A DNA stretch of 64,000 bases from Aphelenchoides besseyi (lineage: Eukaryota; Nematoda; Chromadorea; Rhabditida; Aphelenchoididae). The DNA lies in the NCBI GenBank assembly GCA_024699855.1, contig JAMPIQ010000002.1:4154001-4218000 (forward strand), in the 5' to 3' direction. The notes below the pieces were generated by a model. The model was not told where the DNA came from and did no database searches. It was given only the letters and a program-made list of their open reading frames with translations. The translations under genes were made by a program, and so were the position numbers. Below are positions 23,309 through 33,722 of the stretch, piece by piece; within the stretch, counting starts at the first letter, position 1; each line of letters starts with the position of its first letter.

Positions 23309-25525
23309 CTAAGCTGCTGGAATCGAAATCACTTCTCCTAGTCCTTTTGTATTCGATTCACGGAAGAAGAGCGTAGATCCTACTGAGACAAACTGCAATT
23401 TGTTCGTGTTAAAATTTGCGAAAAAGATGACAAAGTTACCTCTGGTCCACCGTAGAATTCGAAAGTAACATCACAATCTTGGTCGCCCAATCGAATACAC
23501 TCGGGTTCAAAGTCAACAACAGTGACGGTTCTTCTCAACGATCCAATGTATGCTAAATAAAAAATTCCAATCACATTACTGTTGGTTGAATATACGTGCC
23601 TGTTCCTTGAAACCCGATGCATAGTTCGTCGCTTGTGTGTGAGAGTAAACGAAATTTGGCAACAAAACGACGACAACAAACTCCCACATCCTGAGCGTTC
23701 AGAATGACCATTCCCTAAACATATCGTCAATAGTATTCACAACAATAATCAAACTTTTCGAACGGCATTTGAATCGAATTCGGATGAAAACTGAATCGCC
23801 AACGAACCAACTTCGTTGGCGCGAATGCAGGGAACCGGTTGTTTGTTTCTTTGTATTGAAATTATTTTGGCCAAACCGAAATGTCCAGCAAAGTCGGGGC
23901 CAACTTGAACCGAATCGCCTTCCAGAAAGCTTCCATTAGCAACATGACCACAAACCACAGTTCCGGTCTAAATGTTAACAATCGAAATCAGTCGACGCCC
24001 ATTAGCAAACCTCCGGGATTCGAAAGACTTGATCGATGTAAAGCAACGGTCGAGATTCGGCACATGAGTTGATGGACCTTAAAGTCGGCAGTGGAAGGGA
24101 ATTAAAGAACTTAAGCAAAAGATCAAAATTAGCACCCTAAATAATGTCAATGAATATATTTTTCGATCACAACGTACGCTAACACTTGAAACCGCAAAAA
24201 CTGGCAGCGTCTTAGTACTCGACATTGTCTCCGCACATCTTAGATTCAAACAATAAAAGTAGTTATGAATTGAAAAGTACCGTTCTGCGTCGTTTGGTGT
24301 TTCGATGAATCGAACCTCCATCGCACATTTGCCACGAATCTGATGGACGATTTGGGAAACTCGCTTCTCAGATACGAGATCAATTTTTGTGATTATGAAG
24401 AAGATGGGAACTTTAAAGGCACGAGCAATCTCCCAGTGCTCTTGAGTCATTGTGCCCCAACCGGCTTTTGCGTTAATCAACAAAGCACAGTAGTTCGGTT
24501 TGTGGCCACTAATTCCGTAGACTGTGGTTTTCAAGTATCTGAAGAAAATGAACAGAAACAAAGAATTGAACGTACTTCTGATCGCCTGCAAGATCGAATA
24601 AGTGAATGAGTTTGGAGGAACGCTCGAGAATCGTTGCCAAGTCGTACTCTTTGTAATTCACAACCTGAAATCACACACATTTCAACTCATTGGCGTGCTT
24701 CTCACCTCTCCATTCGATGTAAAGCCAAAGACATCTTGTGATATGGTAGTTGTTTTTCCGCTGTAAATTTCGTGACGATGTCGAAGCATGTTAAGACGAC
24801 CGCTTCCAGCGCCGTCGTCCAAAACTCCGTGTGTTAAACATCCCGCAAGCGTTGATTTGCCGACCGAAGCATTTCCCAAGATTCCGATTCTGAATTCAAA
24901 CTGTTAAGATATCGGCCGATTCTTAACCTCAGATTGTTGTTTGGTTGTTCGGTTGGAAGTGCTCGGACAGAAACCTGAACGACACTGCGATTTCCGCGAA
25001 CTGTTCTTTCATCGACCTAGAAAGCCATTTGATATTCATACTTCTAACATGAACTTACTACGATCATGGTTGCCCCCGCATTTTCAGCCATCTGTTTTAC
25101 ACAAGACAACGTTTCGTTCATGTCATCTCGATTCAAACCGGACATTGTTCCATCATCTTCAACGCCCAAAAGATAGAAACATTGACCGGAACCCTCATGT
25201 AGTCGCCATTTCAACTGAGTGGTCAAATGCTCCTAAACGTTTTGTTGAAATTTTTTTCGAAAATGTACAACTTACAAGACGAGAAGCACTGATCTTCAAA
25301 AGTCGAGACTAGAATCGTAAAGCAAATTAAACTCATGGACTTGTCGTGGCCGTTTACTTTATATTCAACATTTCCAACTTCCATTTCCGGTTGCAGACGT
25401 GGCTCATCATCGACCGTAACTGTGCGTTCGTAGGTTTTTTGCGGAAACTTCTTCCTTCTACAAACCAAGTTAATTGCCAACTCACTTCTCACTCACCGTC
25501 GATTGTGAGTTCTGTGTTGACCCAT
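23309..25525 (-). CDS. cgp-1: GTPBP1/GTPBP2-family translational GTPase
   Basis: The start chosen at 25525 gives MGQHRTHNR... and continues through EMEVGNVEYK, the LTTQLKWRLHEGSGQCFYLL block and GVEDDGTMSGL, which are the conserved N-terminal part of this family. The G domain follows: P-loop GNASVGKST (G1), then CLTHGVLDDGAGSGRLNMLR, HEIYSGKTTTIS, DLAGDQKYLKTT (G3, DxxG) and TKIDLVSE (G4). The beta-barrel part (VGPDFAGHFGLAKIISIQRN, CIRANEVGSLAI) and the C-terminus (LFFRESNTKGLGEV) match EF-Tu-like domains 2 and 3. DVGKST-type and HEIxSGKT motifs are closer to GTPBP2 than GTPBP1. The mammalian proteins resolve stalled ribosomes and link to mRNA decay; C. elegans has cgp-1. The P-loop deviates from the commoner GNVDAGKST (Ala-Ser-Val in place of Val-Asp-Ala), but the invariant GKS is kept. 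Confidence 0.85.
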
Positions 25526-25607
25526 CTTGAGACGGACGTTTTGCTAGCCACGTATTCTTGGAGGCATGAATTAGCGTCTGAAAGACAAAGAACTCAGTCT
25601 TGAAACG
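25526..25607. promoter_or_regulatory. short bidirectional promoter interval
   Basis: Only about 82 bp separates the GTPBP-like start (minus, 25525) from the candidate start of a small gene on the plus strand (25608). A CTTTCAG acceptor-like motif reads toward the GTPBP start on the minus strand (near 25575), consistent with a trans-spliced 5' end for that gene. Confidence 0.35.
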
Positions 25608-26122
25608 ATGGGAAGTTTTCAAGCTTCGTTATTGCATCAGCACGCCCACTTTCCGCAGCAAATTTCGAAATCACCTCCCGCCAAAAAGCTTCACGCCAAA
25701 GAGTAAACAGCTCTTGCGCTCGAAAAAGAAACGTTTGGTGTAAACCGCCGACTGATGGGTCGCTGAAACCAGTTCAAAAAACAGATGAGGGAGCTAATTT
25801 TTTGTTTACTGGAAAGTTGAACACCGAAAACGCAATCGCTGTCAATCATTAGAGAAATGCAAAGACCAAAGATTTACATTTTTTCTAAATTTTCTGACTT
25901 AAAACTAAAACTGCAAAGAAGCAAACAAACAAGAAGCCAACGTGTACGTGAAAAACTCCGACCAACACTCGGAAGAGCGGGCCGAACGAGCAAAAGACGA
26001 CCCACTGGAGTTGCTCGTCAAAAACGAGTTGCAGAGACTTTTGGCTGAGTTCGTGGATGACAACAAAGTTCACGCATATCCGGACGTTATTCGATGTTTA
26101 TTATACAATAAACATCTCTAGA
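25608..26122 (+). CDS. small conserved-looking protein, model incomplete
   Basis: Two pieces have coding character. Exon 1 (from 25608) reads MGSFQASLLHQHAHFPQQIS and continues to a GTAAAC donor at 25703. Downstream, an open frame without its own ATG (about 25908-26122) reads SEERAERAKDDPLELLVKN, then NELQRLLAEFVDDNKVHAYP, and ends YNKHL before TAG at 26120-26122. The second piece looks like a conserved helix-rich motif. The obvious splice sites (acceptor near 25918) join them one base out of frame, so the true junction or first exon is uncertain. Another frame through the same DNA, starting at 25857, has an ATG but is basic and of low quality. I do not recognise the family. Confidence 0.4.
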
Positions 26123-26291
26123 AAGTTGCGTGAATGAAGAGTTCACGTGATAGAAATATTTTGTTTCTTTTGCAGTTTGCAGTTAACAGCTCAACGCTAA
26201 TCCTCTACTTGTTTATGAGACCAAATGTCGTTGGAATGTTTTATTCAATCAATTACAAAGACCCGTAAATGATTGCAAGTAATTCAAATGT

Positions 26292-26756
26292 TTAAATTTT
26301 GTGTTGAGCTTCTTGATAAGTTGGCGGCGGTGGCGGAGCTCGATGAACGTAAGGATTTGAAGGCGATTGAGGTGCATAGATGGATGTTGGGGTTGGAAAT
26401 TGTTGTTGTGGATATAAAGTTGGCTGATAGGATTGAAATTGAAAGGGCGAATGTGGTGGAACCATTTGAACCGGTGGATACGCAGATCGAGTTGATACCC
26501 CTAGAACGCTCATGTGTGAATATGCAAATCAAAGTTACCTTCACAGCCGGGAACGCTATATGTTGCTGTAGCACACGAATTGGGCGAATGAACTCGTCGA
26601 CAAGTTCTGCTAGATCGACGATGTATCATTGCTCGTCTGAGATATTATAAGAGTTAATCAGACAAAGAAGTATTACCTGGTGATGATCATAATGATTCCT
26701 ATAATGATCAATATCGTAGCAATTACCGGAATTATAACTCGAAATTCTACAGCCAT
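26292..26756 (-). CDS. small single-pass membrane protein with proline-rich PPxY-type tail
   Basis: Three exons (26756-26677, 26636-26539, 26500-26292) splice in frame to 128 residues. The N-terminus is a single hydrophobic segment (VIIPVIATILIIIGIIMIIT) followed by an Arg-rich stop-transfer (RRAMIHRRSSRTCRR). The remainder is cytoplasmic, rich in Pro, Gln, Ser and Tyr, and ends with PPPPPTYQEAQHKI. The PPPTY core is a WW-domain ligand. The layout (short N-terminus, TM, basic cluster, Pro-rich PPxY tail) resembles the WBP1/VOPP1 group, which recruits Nedd4-type ubiquitin ligases at endosomes; assignment to that family is inference. There is no signal peptide other than the TM, so it is either a signal anchor or a tail-out protein. 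Confidence 0.65.
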
Positions 26757-28120
26757 TTTGATATCTTCGACAACTAAAAACTTCAATTAAGCAAACATTG
26801 AACTTTAAAAGTCATTGTTATTCAAAACAAATGAGTTCACGTGTTTTTGTATATTCGTGAGTTAAAAGTCGAAAACAAGATTATTCAATCGTCAAAAAGC
26901 CCCGCTTATTAAACGAGCTTATACTTGAAACACTTGAATGTTGAGGATTAAAGTGAAAACGAAACTGTTGGATTAAAGAGCTTACGAACACATGATAACT
27001 GTAAATATTCTACAAAGCAAAAATTGAACCGTGCGGAAAGACAATACGCTGATGAATGCTAAGAAATGAGTCATTGGACGGCAGCGATGAGAACGTCGAA
27101 GAAATGTGGATACGTGAGTTTGTTTCGAAAGCTATCGGAGCAAATGTCAACGTTGAGTCCTCGTTCCTGTGCACCAAATTGGGAGTGGTACTGTTAAGCA
27201 AACAGATCGTCTTATCAATGTGAATTAAGAGGACGAAGAACGTCATGCGGAATTACGTTATCGAAGCGTACAAGTCCTAGCATTACGAAAATATATCCGG
27301 CAAGTGATTTCCAAGTTTCTACTTCACAGAAAAACCATTGAATTGAAGTGGTGAACGAACTCAATTGCTCTGTCGTTTCCGAGTTATTTTGGTTGCAATC
27401 AGATGAGAAGATCACGTGGTTTATTTCCTCCGTTTAACTGAGGTAACGCAGTTCTATTAAATGATACGCGGTAATACGTGGGGTTGTCTGATCAGCGACT
27501 GGGATCATGTAAACTACTACAGTGCAAGAATTCTAAGTGTCCGAAGAGAGAGGAAGGCGACTTAAGAATTGAAAGGCCAAAACGGGTTTTGTTTGAAGAG
27601 ATCCGAAGCGCATAACGACGTTGTTGTTCTACTTTCAGACATCGAGAGAAAACAAAATTTCTATTATGTGCGATTTGACGACGAGAAAAGTTATTGTTCG
27701 CTTACAATTACACTGGGGTACATAAATGATCAAGAAACGGTTTAACAGAAAGTCATTTGAGGTTTGTGGTAAGAAATCGAAAATGTTGGATTAGTAGGAG
27801 AATTCATTTTTGCATTCGATGAGTAAAAGCAACTAGAATGAGGATTATTGAGGACCTCAGGTTGTAATTGGCGACTAGGAGAGAAGAAAAATTGGAGGCA
27901 GTTGGCATGTGTTCGAAGGAAACGTGAATTTAAATAGTCGAAAACAAATGCTTGTTGAGTTAGACTAGCTAATCGACAAACAAAAGAAGAGGTGTTAACA
28001 TGTAAGTGTGCTGTAAATAAGGAAAACAAAAGATTTTGGCTAAATTGCAAAAACATTGTCACTATCGAAACATTTTGAATAACACGGGAGAGAATTGTGC
28101 GAGAAAAGCAGTAGATCCAA
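26757..28120. other. intergenic, uncertain minus-strand frames
   Basis: About 1.4 kb. Minus-strand open frames at 27010-27246, 27215-27415 and 27742-28062 (78, 66 and 106 codons) have no recognisable motif and do not splice convincingly. A few stretches (for example MLGLVRFDNVIPHDVLRPLN near 27260) could be exons of an unknown gene. Confidence 0.3.
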
Positions 28121-29150
28121 TTAAATGCCTTTTTCGTTCGTTGAAGAAGCCACGATCTGTGTTGTGATTTGGCTGTTGGTCTTCGAGTACAATTGCAACT
28201 CTACGTTGTCGAGGATTTCGTTGATTTTGCGTCGAGCATTAAAGAAAAGATCCCGGTGTCCGGATGCATCAATCGAGCGAAGTCGAAGTGCAATTTCCTC
28301 GCCTGCAAACTTGTCGTCAACAATATAAAATACAAAGAAACAAACCAAAAATATCGTACAAATCACGGGTATGAATGTGCGGATACGGCGATTGAACTTG
28401 AGAGATTGGTGTTTGGACTAAGGCCGAACTTCCACTCGCATGACTCACAAAATGTTTCAACAACGATGAGTCGTGAGTGTCATCAAAATTTGAATCTCGA
28501 CTGCTATCCGACGGCTCCACCACATCATCCGTCTTTGCGGCCACCACCATCGTCGGTTTCATCTGTTTCTCTGGCGGTTCATCGTTTGTGTCCGTGTTAT
28601 CCGAAGCGTTCGATTTCATAGAAGTGTTCTTGTAATCAGCAGCAGATGGGATTTTACGTCCATTTCTAAACAACGCATGAACAGATTTACTTTCAATATC
28701 GTCTAGTAAAACATACTTTCGTGGTGGTCGTTCGTAGTCGTTGAGAAACGAACAATACTCGTAGAATCGCCACGTTGATGGATCGCGATTAGACTTACGA
28801 AGTAGAAGTGCTGAAACAAAGAAAAATTTTCTTATATTCAGAAGTAAACATACCCAAAGTGTCTCGGAGATTCTTCCATTTTAATTTGACATCATCAGCT
28901 ATAATCAAAACGAATTGGTTGGTTTCAACAGACAATTTTGTGTTAACCATCGACCAAATTCTCGACGTGTTTTAAAAATAAGCGTACCTGTGAACTGTTT
29001 ATCGGAAAACATCGCAGCGATTTGATCCCATACTGCCTTGTTCGCCAATGATTTGCCGAAGTTTGGATCTGAAGGATCGTAGAGGCTTCGATGGTTCCGG
29101 ATCGCCGTACAGAGACGAACAACTTCCGCTTCGCTGAACACCTTTGTCAT
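28121..29150 (-). CDS. MADF-BESS domain DNA-binding protein
   Basis: Minus-strand exons give an N-terminal MADF domain starting at 29150. It contains VVRLCTAIRNHRSLYDPSDP, an AVWDQIAAMF core, ADDVKLKWKNLRDTL after an intron, and TWRFYEYCSFLNDY. This is the Myb-like MADF pattern of conserved aromatic positions. A Ser/Asp/Lys-rich linker follows (28673-28370). The last exon (FAGEEIALRLRSIDASGHRD followed by INEILDNVELQLY, stop at 28121) is a BESS-like helical dimerisation motif. MADF-BESS proteins (Adf-1 type) act as sequence-specific transcription factors or chromatin readers in the nucleus. Introns at about 28979, 28860 and 28370 are short and canonical. The specific orthologue is not identified. 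Confidence 0.75.
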
Positions 29151-29821
29151 TGTTAGTAACCTAAAAGAGAGAGTATCGATTAGAAGTCAACGAGAGTCAT
29201 GAAAACAACGGGAGGAAGGTTCGGGATCGGGATTTGTGGGGTGGGGAAATCGATCAATTAACGAAACGAAAGTTTTGGATCGTCAACGGATTGAATGTTT
29301 TCTGTCGGCTGGTCGTAGTTGAGTCTTTTTCTTCGTTTCTTCCTCAACCACCGTCACTGCGACGACAACCAACGACGACGGACAGTGCCTATTAGAGGAC
29401 GAGAATAAACATCGAAAGGTCGGGAAATGAGCGAATTAAATTGGTAACTTACGATTCGTCAAAGATTAATATTAAGATACACACGAGGGCCAAGAGCGCC
29501 AAACAAACGGCCAAGTTATGTCGGTTAAAGTCGCATCGAACAAATCGATTCTCTTCGCACTCAACCGGGCGAGTCGTCGTTCTTCTTTCGCTTTCAATTC
29601 GTTGTGGTCGGTTCTCGTCTCGAAATTTTGTGTTTACATTTGGCTTTCCAACGTCCAACTCGCACTCAACGGCAACTCTTATTTGATTCGATTAGATCTA
29701 AAACGCAAATCGCCAATCAGTCAACCACTTTATCCACGAGTTTTACTGCAAATCAAATTACAACGATTTCGAAGTCACGGGCGATTTTCGTGTTGGAATT
29801 TTGATTCGATTTGTCGTTTAG
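29151..29821. other. intergenic upstream of SRP14, one possible tail-anchored ORF
   Basis: A minus-strand frame at 29449-29658 (69 codons) ends in a hydrophobic helix, NLAVCLALLALVCILILIF, three residues before the stop, as in tail-anchored proteins. The start is not certain and a plus-strand frame overlaps it. Otherwise I see only the likely shared promoter of the MADF gene and SRP14. Confidence 0.3.
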
Positions 29822-30299
29822 ATGCCCGCTCACATTGAACCCGATCAGTTTCTGAAGGAGCTCAGTGCTTTTTATCAGAAATCACGAACCGGTGGACCCA
29901 AGGCCGTGACTATGACTATCAAACCTTGTAAGTTCAATTTCCGAACTGTTCATTTGGGTTTTCTGATTCAGACGATGGACGAACGAAGCCCACTCCTCGA
30001 CCCGAAAAACAACCAAAAACGCCGCCGAAGACCGAGAACCTGTGTTTGGCTCGTGCCAAACTGGGAAGCAAGTCGATCAGCACGGTGGTGAGTGAGAATT
30101 AGATTCGATTATCGCAGAAATTCCATGGAACTTGATCAGAGTCTGCTTTCAGATTCACGCCAAGGAAGTGAATCGATTTCACATCACATATATGGGAATG
30201 TTGAAGGAGCACATGGACACGTTGAAGCGCCGTGAAAAAGAGAAGAAAACGGGAGCAAACAACTCGAAATCAAAACGAACGGCCAAAAAAGCCAATTGA
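29822..30299 (+). CDS. SRP14: signal recognition particle 14 kDa subunit
   Basis: Three exons (29822-29927, 29972-30087, 30153-30299) give 122 residues. The sequence follows SRP14 throughout: an N-terminal helix EQFLKELSAFYQKSR-like block (here DQFLKELSAFYQKSRTGGP), then TMTIKPYDGRTKPTPR, ENLCLARAKLGSKSISTV and HAKEVNRFHITYMGMLKEH. A lysine-rich C-terminal tail completes it. SRP14 pairs with SRP9 to bind the Alu domain of SRP RNA and causes elongation arrest while ribosomes are delivered to the ER. The tail (about 25 residues of Lys/Arg/Asn) matches animal SRP14. The next gene starts only 187 bp downstream on the same strand. Confidence 0.92.
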
Positions 30300-30476
30300 T
30301 ACGAACGGTTGTATTTAATTTATGTGCTTTTGTTTCTTAAATTTATTGTTGTTGTTGATAAGCGTCTGAAGTAAAAGAAAATAAAGTAATTCGGGTGCCA
30401 CTGATTGCAATTCTTCTGAACAAAAGGTCGGGGTCCCGTTTATTTCCAATCGGATGTGATGGTCCTAAAGAACGAA

Positions 30477-30486
30477 TTCGCAGGCA
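30477..30486 (+). promoter_or_regulatory. candidate trans-splice acceptor before ADAT2
   Basis: The sequence ATTCGCAG ends 3 bp upstream of the ADAT2 ATG, with a U-rich stretch and the SRP14 poly(A) signal (aataaa near 30380) before it. This is the expected arrangement for a downstream gene in a nematode operon. Confidence 0.45.
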
Positions 30487-31154
30487 ATGGAAACTCCGAG
30501 CACAAGCAAAGTCGAAGAAGTTAAATTGACCGATGAGATGGATCGTTGTTTTTATCAAGAAGCCGTCGAAATGGCCGAACGTGGATTGGCAGCTTTTGAG
30601 GTTCCGGTTGGTTGTGTTTTCGTGTACAACAACGAGATCATTGGTCGTGGACATAATGAAGTGAACAAGTGGGTCCTTTAGTTCTAACTGGTAACAATAA
30701 ATTTAGACGTTTCAACTCCACTTATCATGCCGAAATAGTGGCGATTGATCAGATTTACCAGTGGTGTCAAAAACACGGTCACGATTATCGCGAAGTAAGT
30801 TTGCTTCTTGTGGTCTCACCTTGTTCATATGTTCAGATATTTCCGGAGTGTACTTTGTACGTGAACCTCGAACCCTGTTGTATGTGTTCTTCTGGCCTCT
30901 ATCAGCTGCGGATTAAAAAAGTGATCTTTGGAGCTCCGAACGATCGATTTGGTGGAATGGGAAGTGTAATGAGTAATGCGGACTTCAAACATCCTCATGA
31001 AATCGAAATTGTTCCGAATGTCGATGTGATACGACCGGTTGAAATGCTCAAGCGATTCTACCAACAGTCGAATCCGTTTGCCCCGACAGAGAAACGAAAA
31101 ACTCGAAATAAAATCGCTGTTGATGAAGCCGTTGTGAATGCATTGAATGATTAA
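30487..31154 (+). CDS. ADAT2: tRNA-specific adenosine deaminase subunit 2
   Basis: Three exons (30487-30668, 30707-30794, 30837-31154) give 195 residues. The cytidine/deoxycytidylate-type deaminase fold shows both zinc motifs: HAEIVAID (His ligand and catalytic Glu) and EPCCMCSS (PCxxC). Flanking blocks VPVGCVFVYNNEIIGRGHNE and KVIFGAPNDRFGGMGSV are those of ADAT2. With ADAT3 it converts the wobble adenosine (A34) of several tRNAs to inosine. The acceptor AATTCGCAG lies 3 bp before the start codon and the upstream SRP14 stop is 187 bp away. This fits trans-splicing of a downstream operon gene. Confidence 0.92.
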
Positions 31155-31313
31155 ACAGATTTATTCAGTCTTTTTACAATTGGACAAGAAAAAGTGGCTA
31201 TCGAAGTTGATGGAACGAAGATCGTTGCTCTCGGTTACGAATCAATGAGCCCCGTATTTAGTTTTATTATCGTAGCGATCATTGAAGACCCGTTTTCTTG
31301 TTGAACAGAAAGA

Positions 31314-33722
31314 TTAGTCGCTTAGGTACGGCGCAGCAACCAGAATGCCGGCTATTGTACCGACTAACAGAAATGAGAAAATGTACAAACATAACCTGAA
31401 AAGATCACAGTGAAAACAAGAACTTTGCCTTAAAATAACCAGTTTTCACACACACAATTGTCAACCACCTATCAACAAGGTATTGAATTTTCCCTTTAAC
31501 TAACCTGTCCACAACCATTGCCGCAAACTTCCAGGAATTCGCTTGACTTGTCTCTCGTTCTTCTTCCATCATACGTTTTGTAATCGTCTGAAACAATCGT
31601 TTATCACTGTTTTCGAATTCTTAACCAACTTTCAACTCATAGCTGATCTTTTGCAGAAGTACAAGAATTGCTTGATTTCCGGAATCTGATGCCGGAGAGA
31701 CGCTGCCAAGTTGCGTGCTTTCGACGGAATGTTGAGTGCTCGTTCCGTTACGAATCGTTTTGAAGGCCGCCGCGGTTCCACCGTTACTGATTCCTGTGAT
31801 GTACTGTTGAATTTGCCTTTCAATATCAATGCTATTTCGCGATCCATCTTCAACTTGTTTGACATTACGAATCAACGACTCGGAGTGACGTTTGGGTTTC
31901 GACCACGGAACAATCGATGGCAACGTTTCCCAACTCAAGTAAATTCCCGGCCGCTCAATTCGCAACAAGTAAGGCAACCAGTAGAGAAGAATGGTGCGTG
32001 TCTAAAGAGTAATGGTTAAACGGACAAATAGAACACGAAGATACCATTGGAGTCATTTCATGTGTTTCGGGAGTTCGATAATGCAAATTTATTACGTAAA
32101 CAGTAAAACAGGTAGAGAGTGTCACGATGATCAAACAACTCGAAAAGAAAACTCCCAGCAATGGAACCGCTTCTACAATCAGGGTAATCAATGAATTCAG
32201 TTGATTATAAGCAAACCGGAAGTTGGCGGTGACATTTCGGATAACATGGAAAGAAAGAAACAAATCGAAAGCAAAACGGTGATTTCTAAAACACTTAATT
32301 GATTCATAAACTTGTAGTTATGCTTACGAAGTGTAATCTTCTCTCCTGCATCTGATGGCAATGTAAATCCGAGAAGAGTCATAGCAGTTGTCTAGAAATA
32401 TAACATAAATTAAAGTAGAAAAAAGGACCTACCAAAATGCAGGGCATAATAAGATTGAAACCTAAATTGCAATTATCGTCACAGGTATCTTAACTTCTAA
32501 CCATAATAGAGTGTTCGACGTTTCATGTGAAGGTAAAAAGTGACGTCTAAAACGGTTGTGTAATGATTAACGTTCAAATTCCAAGTTACCGGGATAAGGT
32601 TCATCTGGACAGCAATCATAGAACTTCTCGCTGCGAGCTGTTGTAGTAAGCGGTAAAGACCACTCTCCTGGAAACATATATCCGTCTACTATGCACAAAT
32701 CGTTTCCTACCATTGCTCATGTATTCGGAAATGTCGAAACCACCTTTGGCAGGCTGTAGATCGAGCTTTGATCCTGAATAGAAACTTATCAATGAGCAAC
32801 AAACGCTTTGATTCTTGATGCCAAATACATTGAGTTCTGTGCCAAATGCTTGTATTACTAACCTCCGTATGTCCACGATCCGAACTAAAACTAACGATTG
32901 AATCTGTTGAATGTTGCACACTCACTTTGAAGAAGCATTTCTGTGAATCCATCGGAAACCATTTGATGTCGATTTTACAGCTGATTTTGAAGATACCGGG
33001 CGGTACCCAACTAACATCGCCGGTGTTGTAGACAATCAAATTGGTTGGATAAGTTGAATCGAAATTCGGATCAACTGAATTGTAAAGGAGAACATCTGGT
33101 TTCCATATTTTTCCAGCAGGAAATCGAACGTCAGTTATGTTTCCGTATTCATTTTTATCCCACACTAAACATTCACATCACTTGTTATCATCGAAGATTG
33201 TAATTCGAACTTACTGAGCTTGTAATCGTGCCATGCCTTAAACCAAATTAATTTTATTTGTATTACATTTTCGCTTTTCAATTTAAAACGATACGCAAAC
33301 AAAATTGGTATCGTAATTCGATTTCTGGAGCTAATCGAAAATTGGTGTCAAGGGAAATCATTCGCCTAACGGAAATTAAACAAACTTACGTAATCCAACC
33401 ACGCATTCACGAGAACCACTTGATTTTTTTCGTCCACATCGATCAGTTGTTGCAATGACACTTTCAGGTAGACAGTCACTGGTTGTGAATGATTGGCAAC
33501 CTAAAAATACGCAAAAAAGTCACAACGGCAAAAGTGAAGGTATACCGGGCGTTCGAGATTGTTATAGTCGCGCATCAAGTCCTCGTATAGTCTTCGCTCG
33601 TGATAGGAACTGGCGACCAATTGAATCGAACTGCTCAGCAAAACCAACGCCCAACGCCATCGAAACGATCGTCTCGCGCAATCACCCGCTGAATTCAATC
33701 GTCTTCCTGTCTTCGCTTTCAT
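31314..33722 (-). CDS. nicotinic acetylcholine receptor alpha subunit (Cys-loop channel)
   Basis: The start at 33722 gives a leader with a hydrophobic segment ([16 protein letters not shown]) followed by [15 protein letters not shown], the usual mature start. The extracellular domain has the Cys-loop [17 protein letters not shown] and loop C with [11 protein letters not shown], whose adjacent cysteines mark an alpha (agonist-binding) subunit. TM1 is [15 protein letters not shown]2 is [20 protein letters not shown], with the Glu of GEK at the cytoplasmic ring that selects cations. TM3 starts [11 protein letters not shown] and TM4 ends [12 protein letters not shown] before the stop at 31314. 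The sequence is closest in style to the ACR-16/alpha-7-like group of nematodes, judged from the TM and loop C region. Most introns are about 45 bp. It acts as a ligand-gated cation channel at synapses or neuromuscular junctions. Confidence 0.85.
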
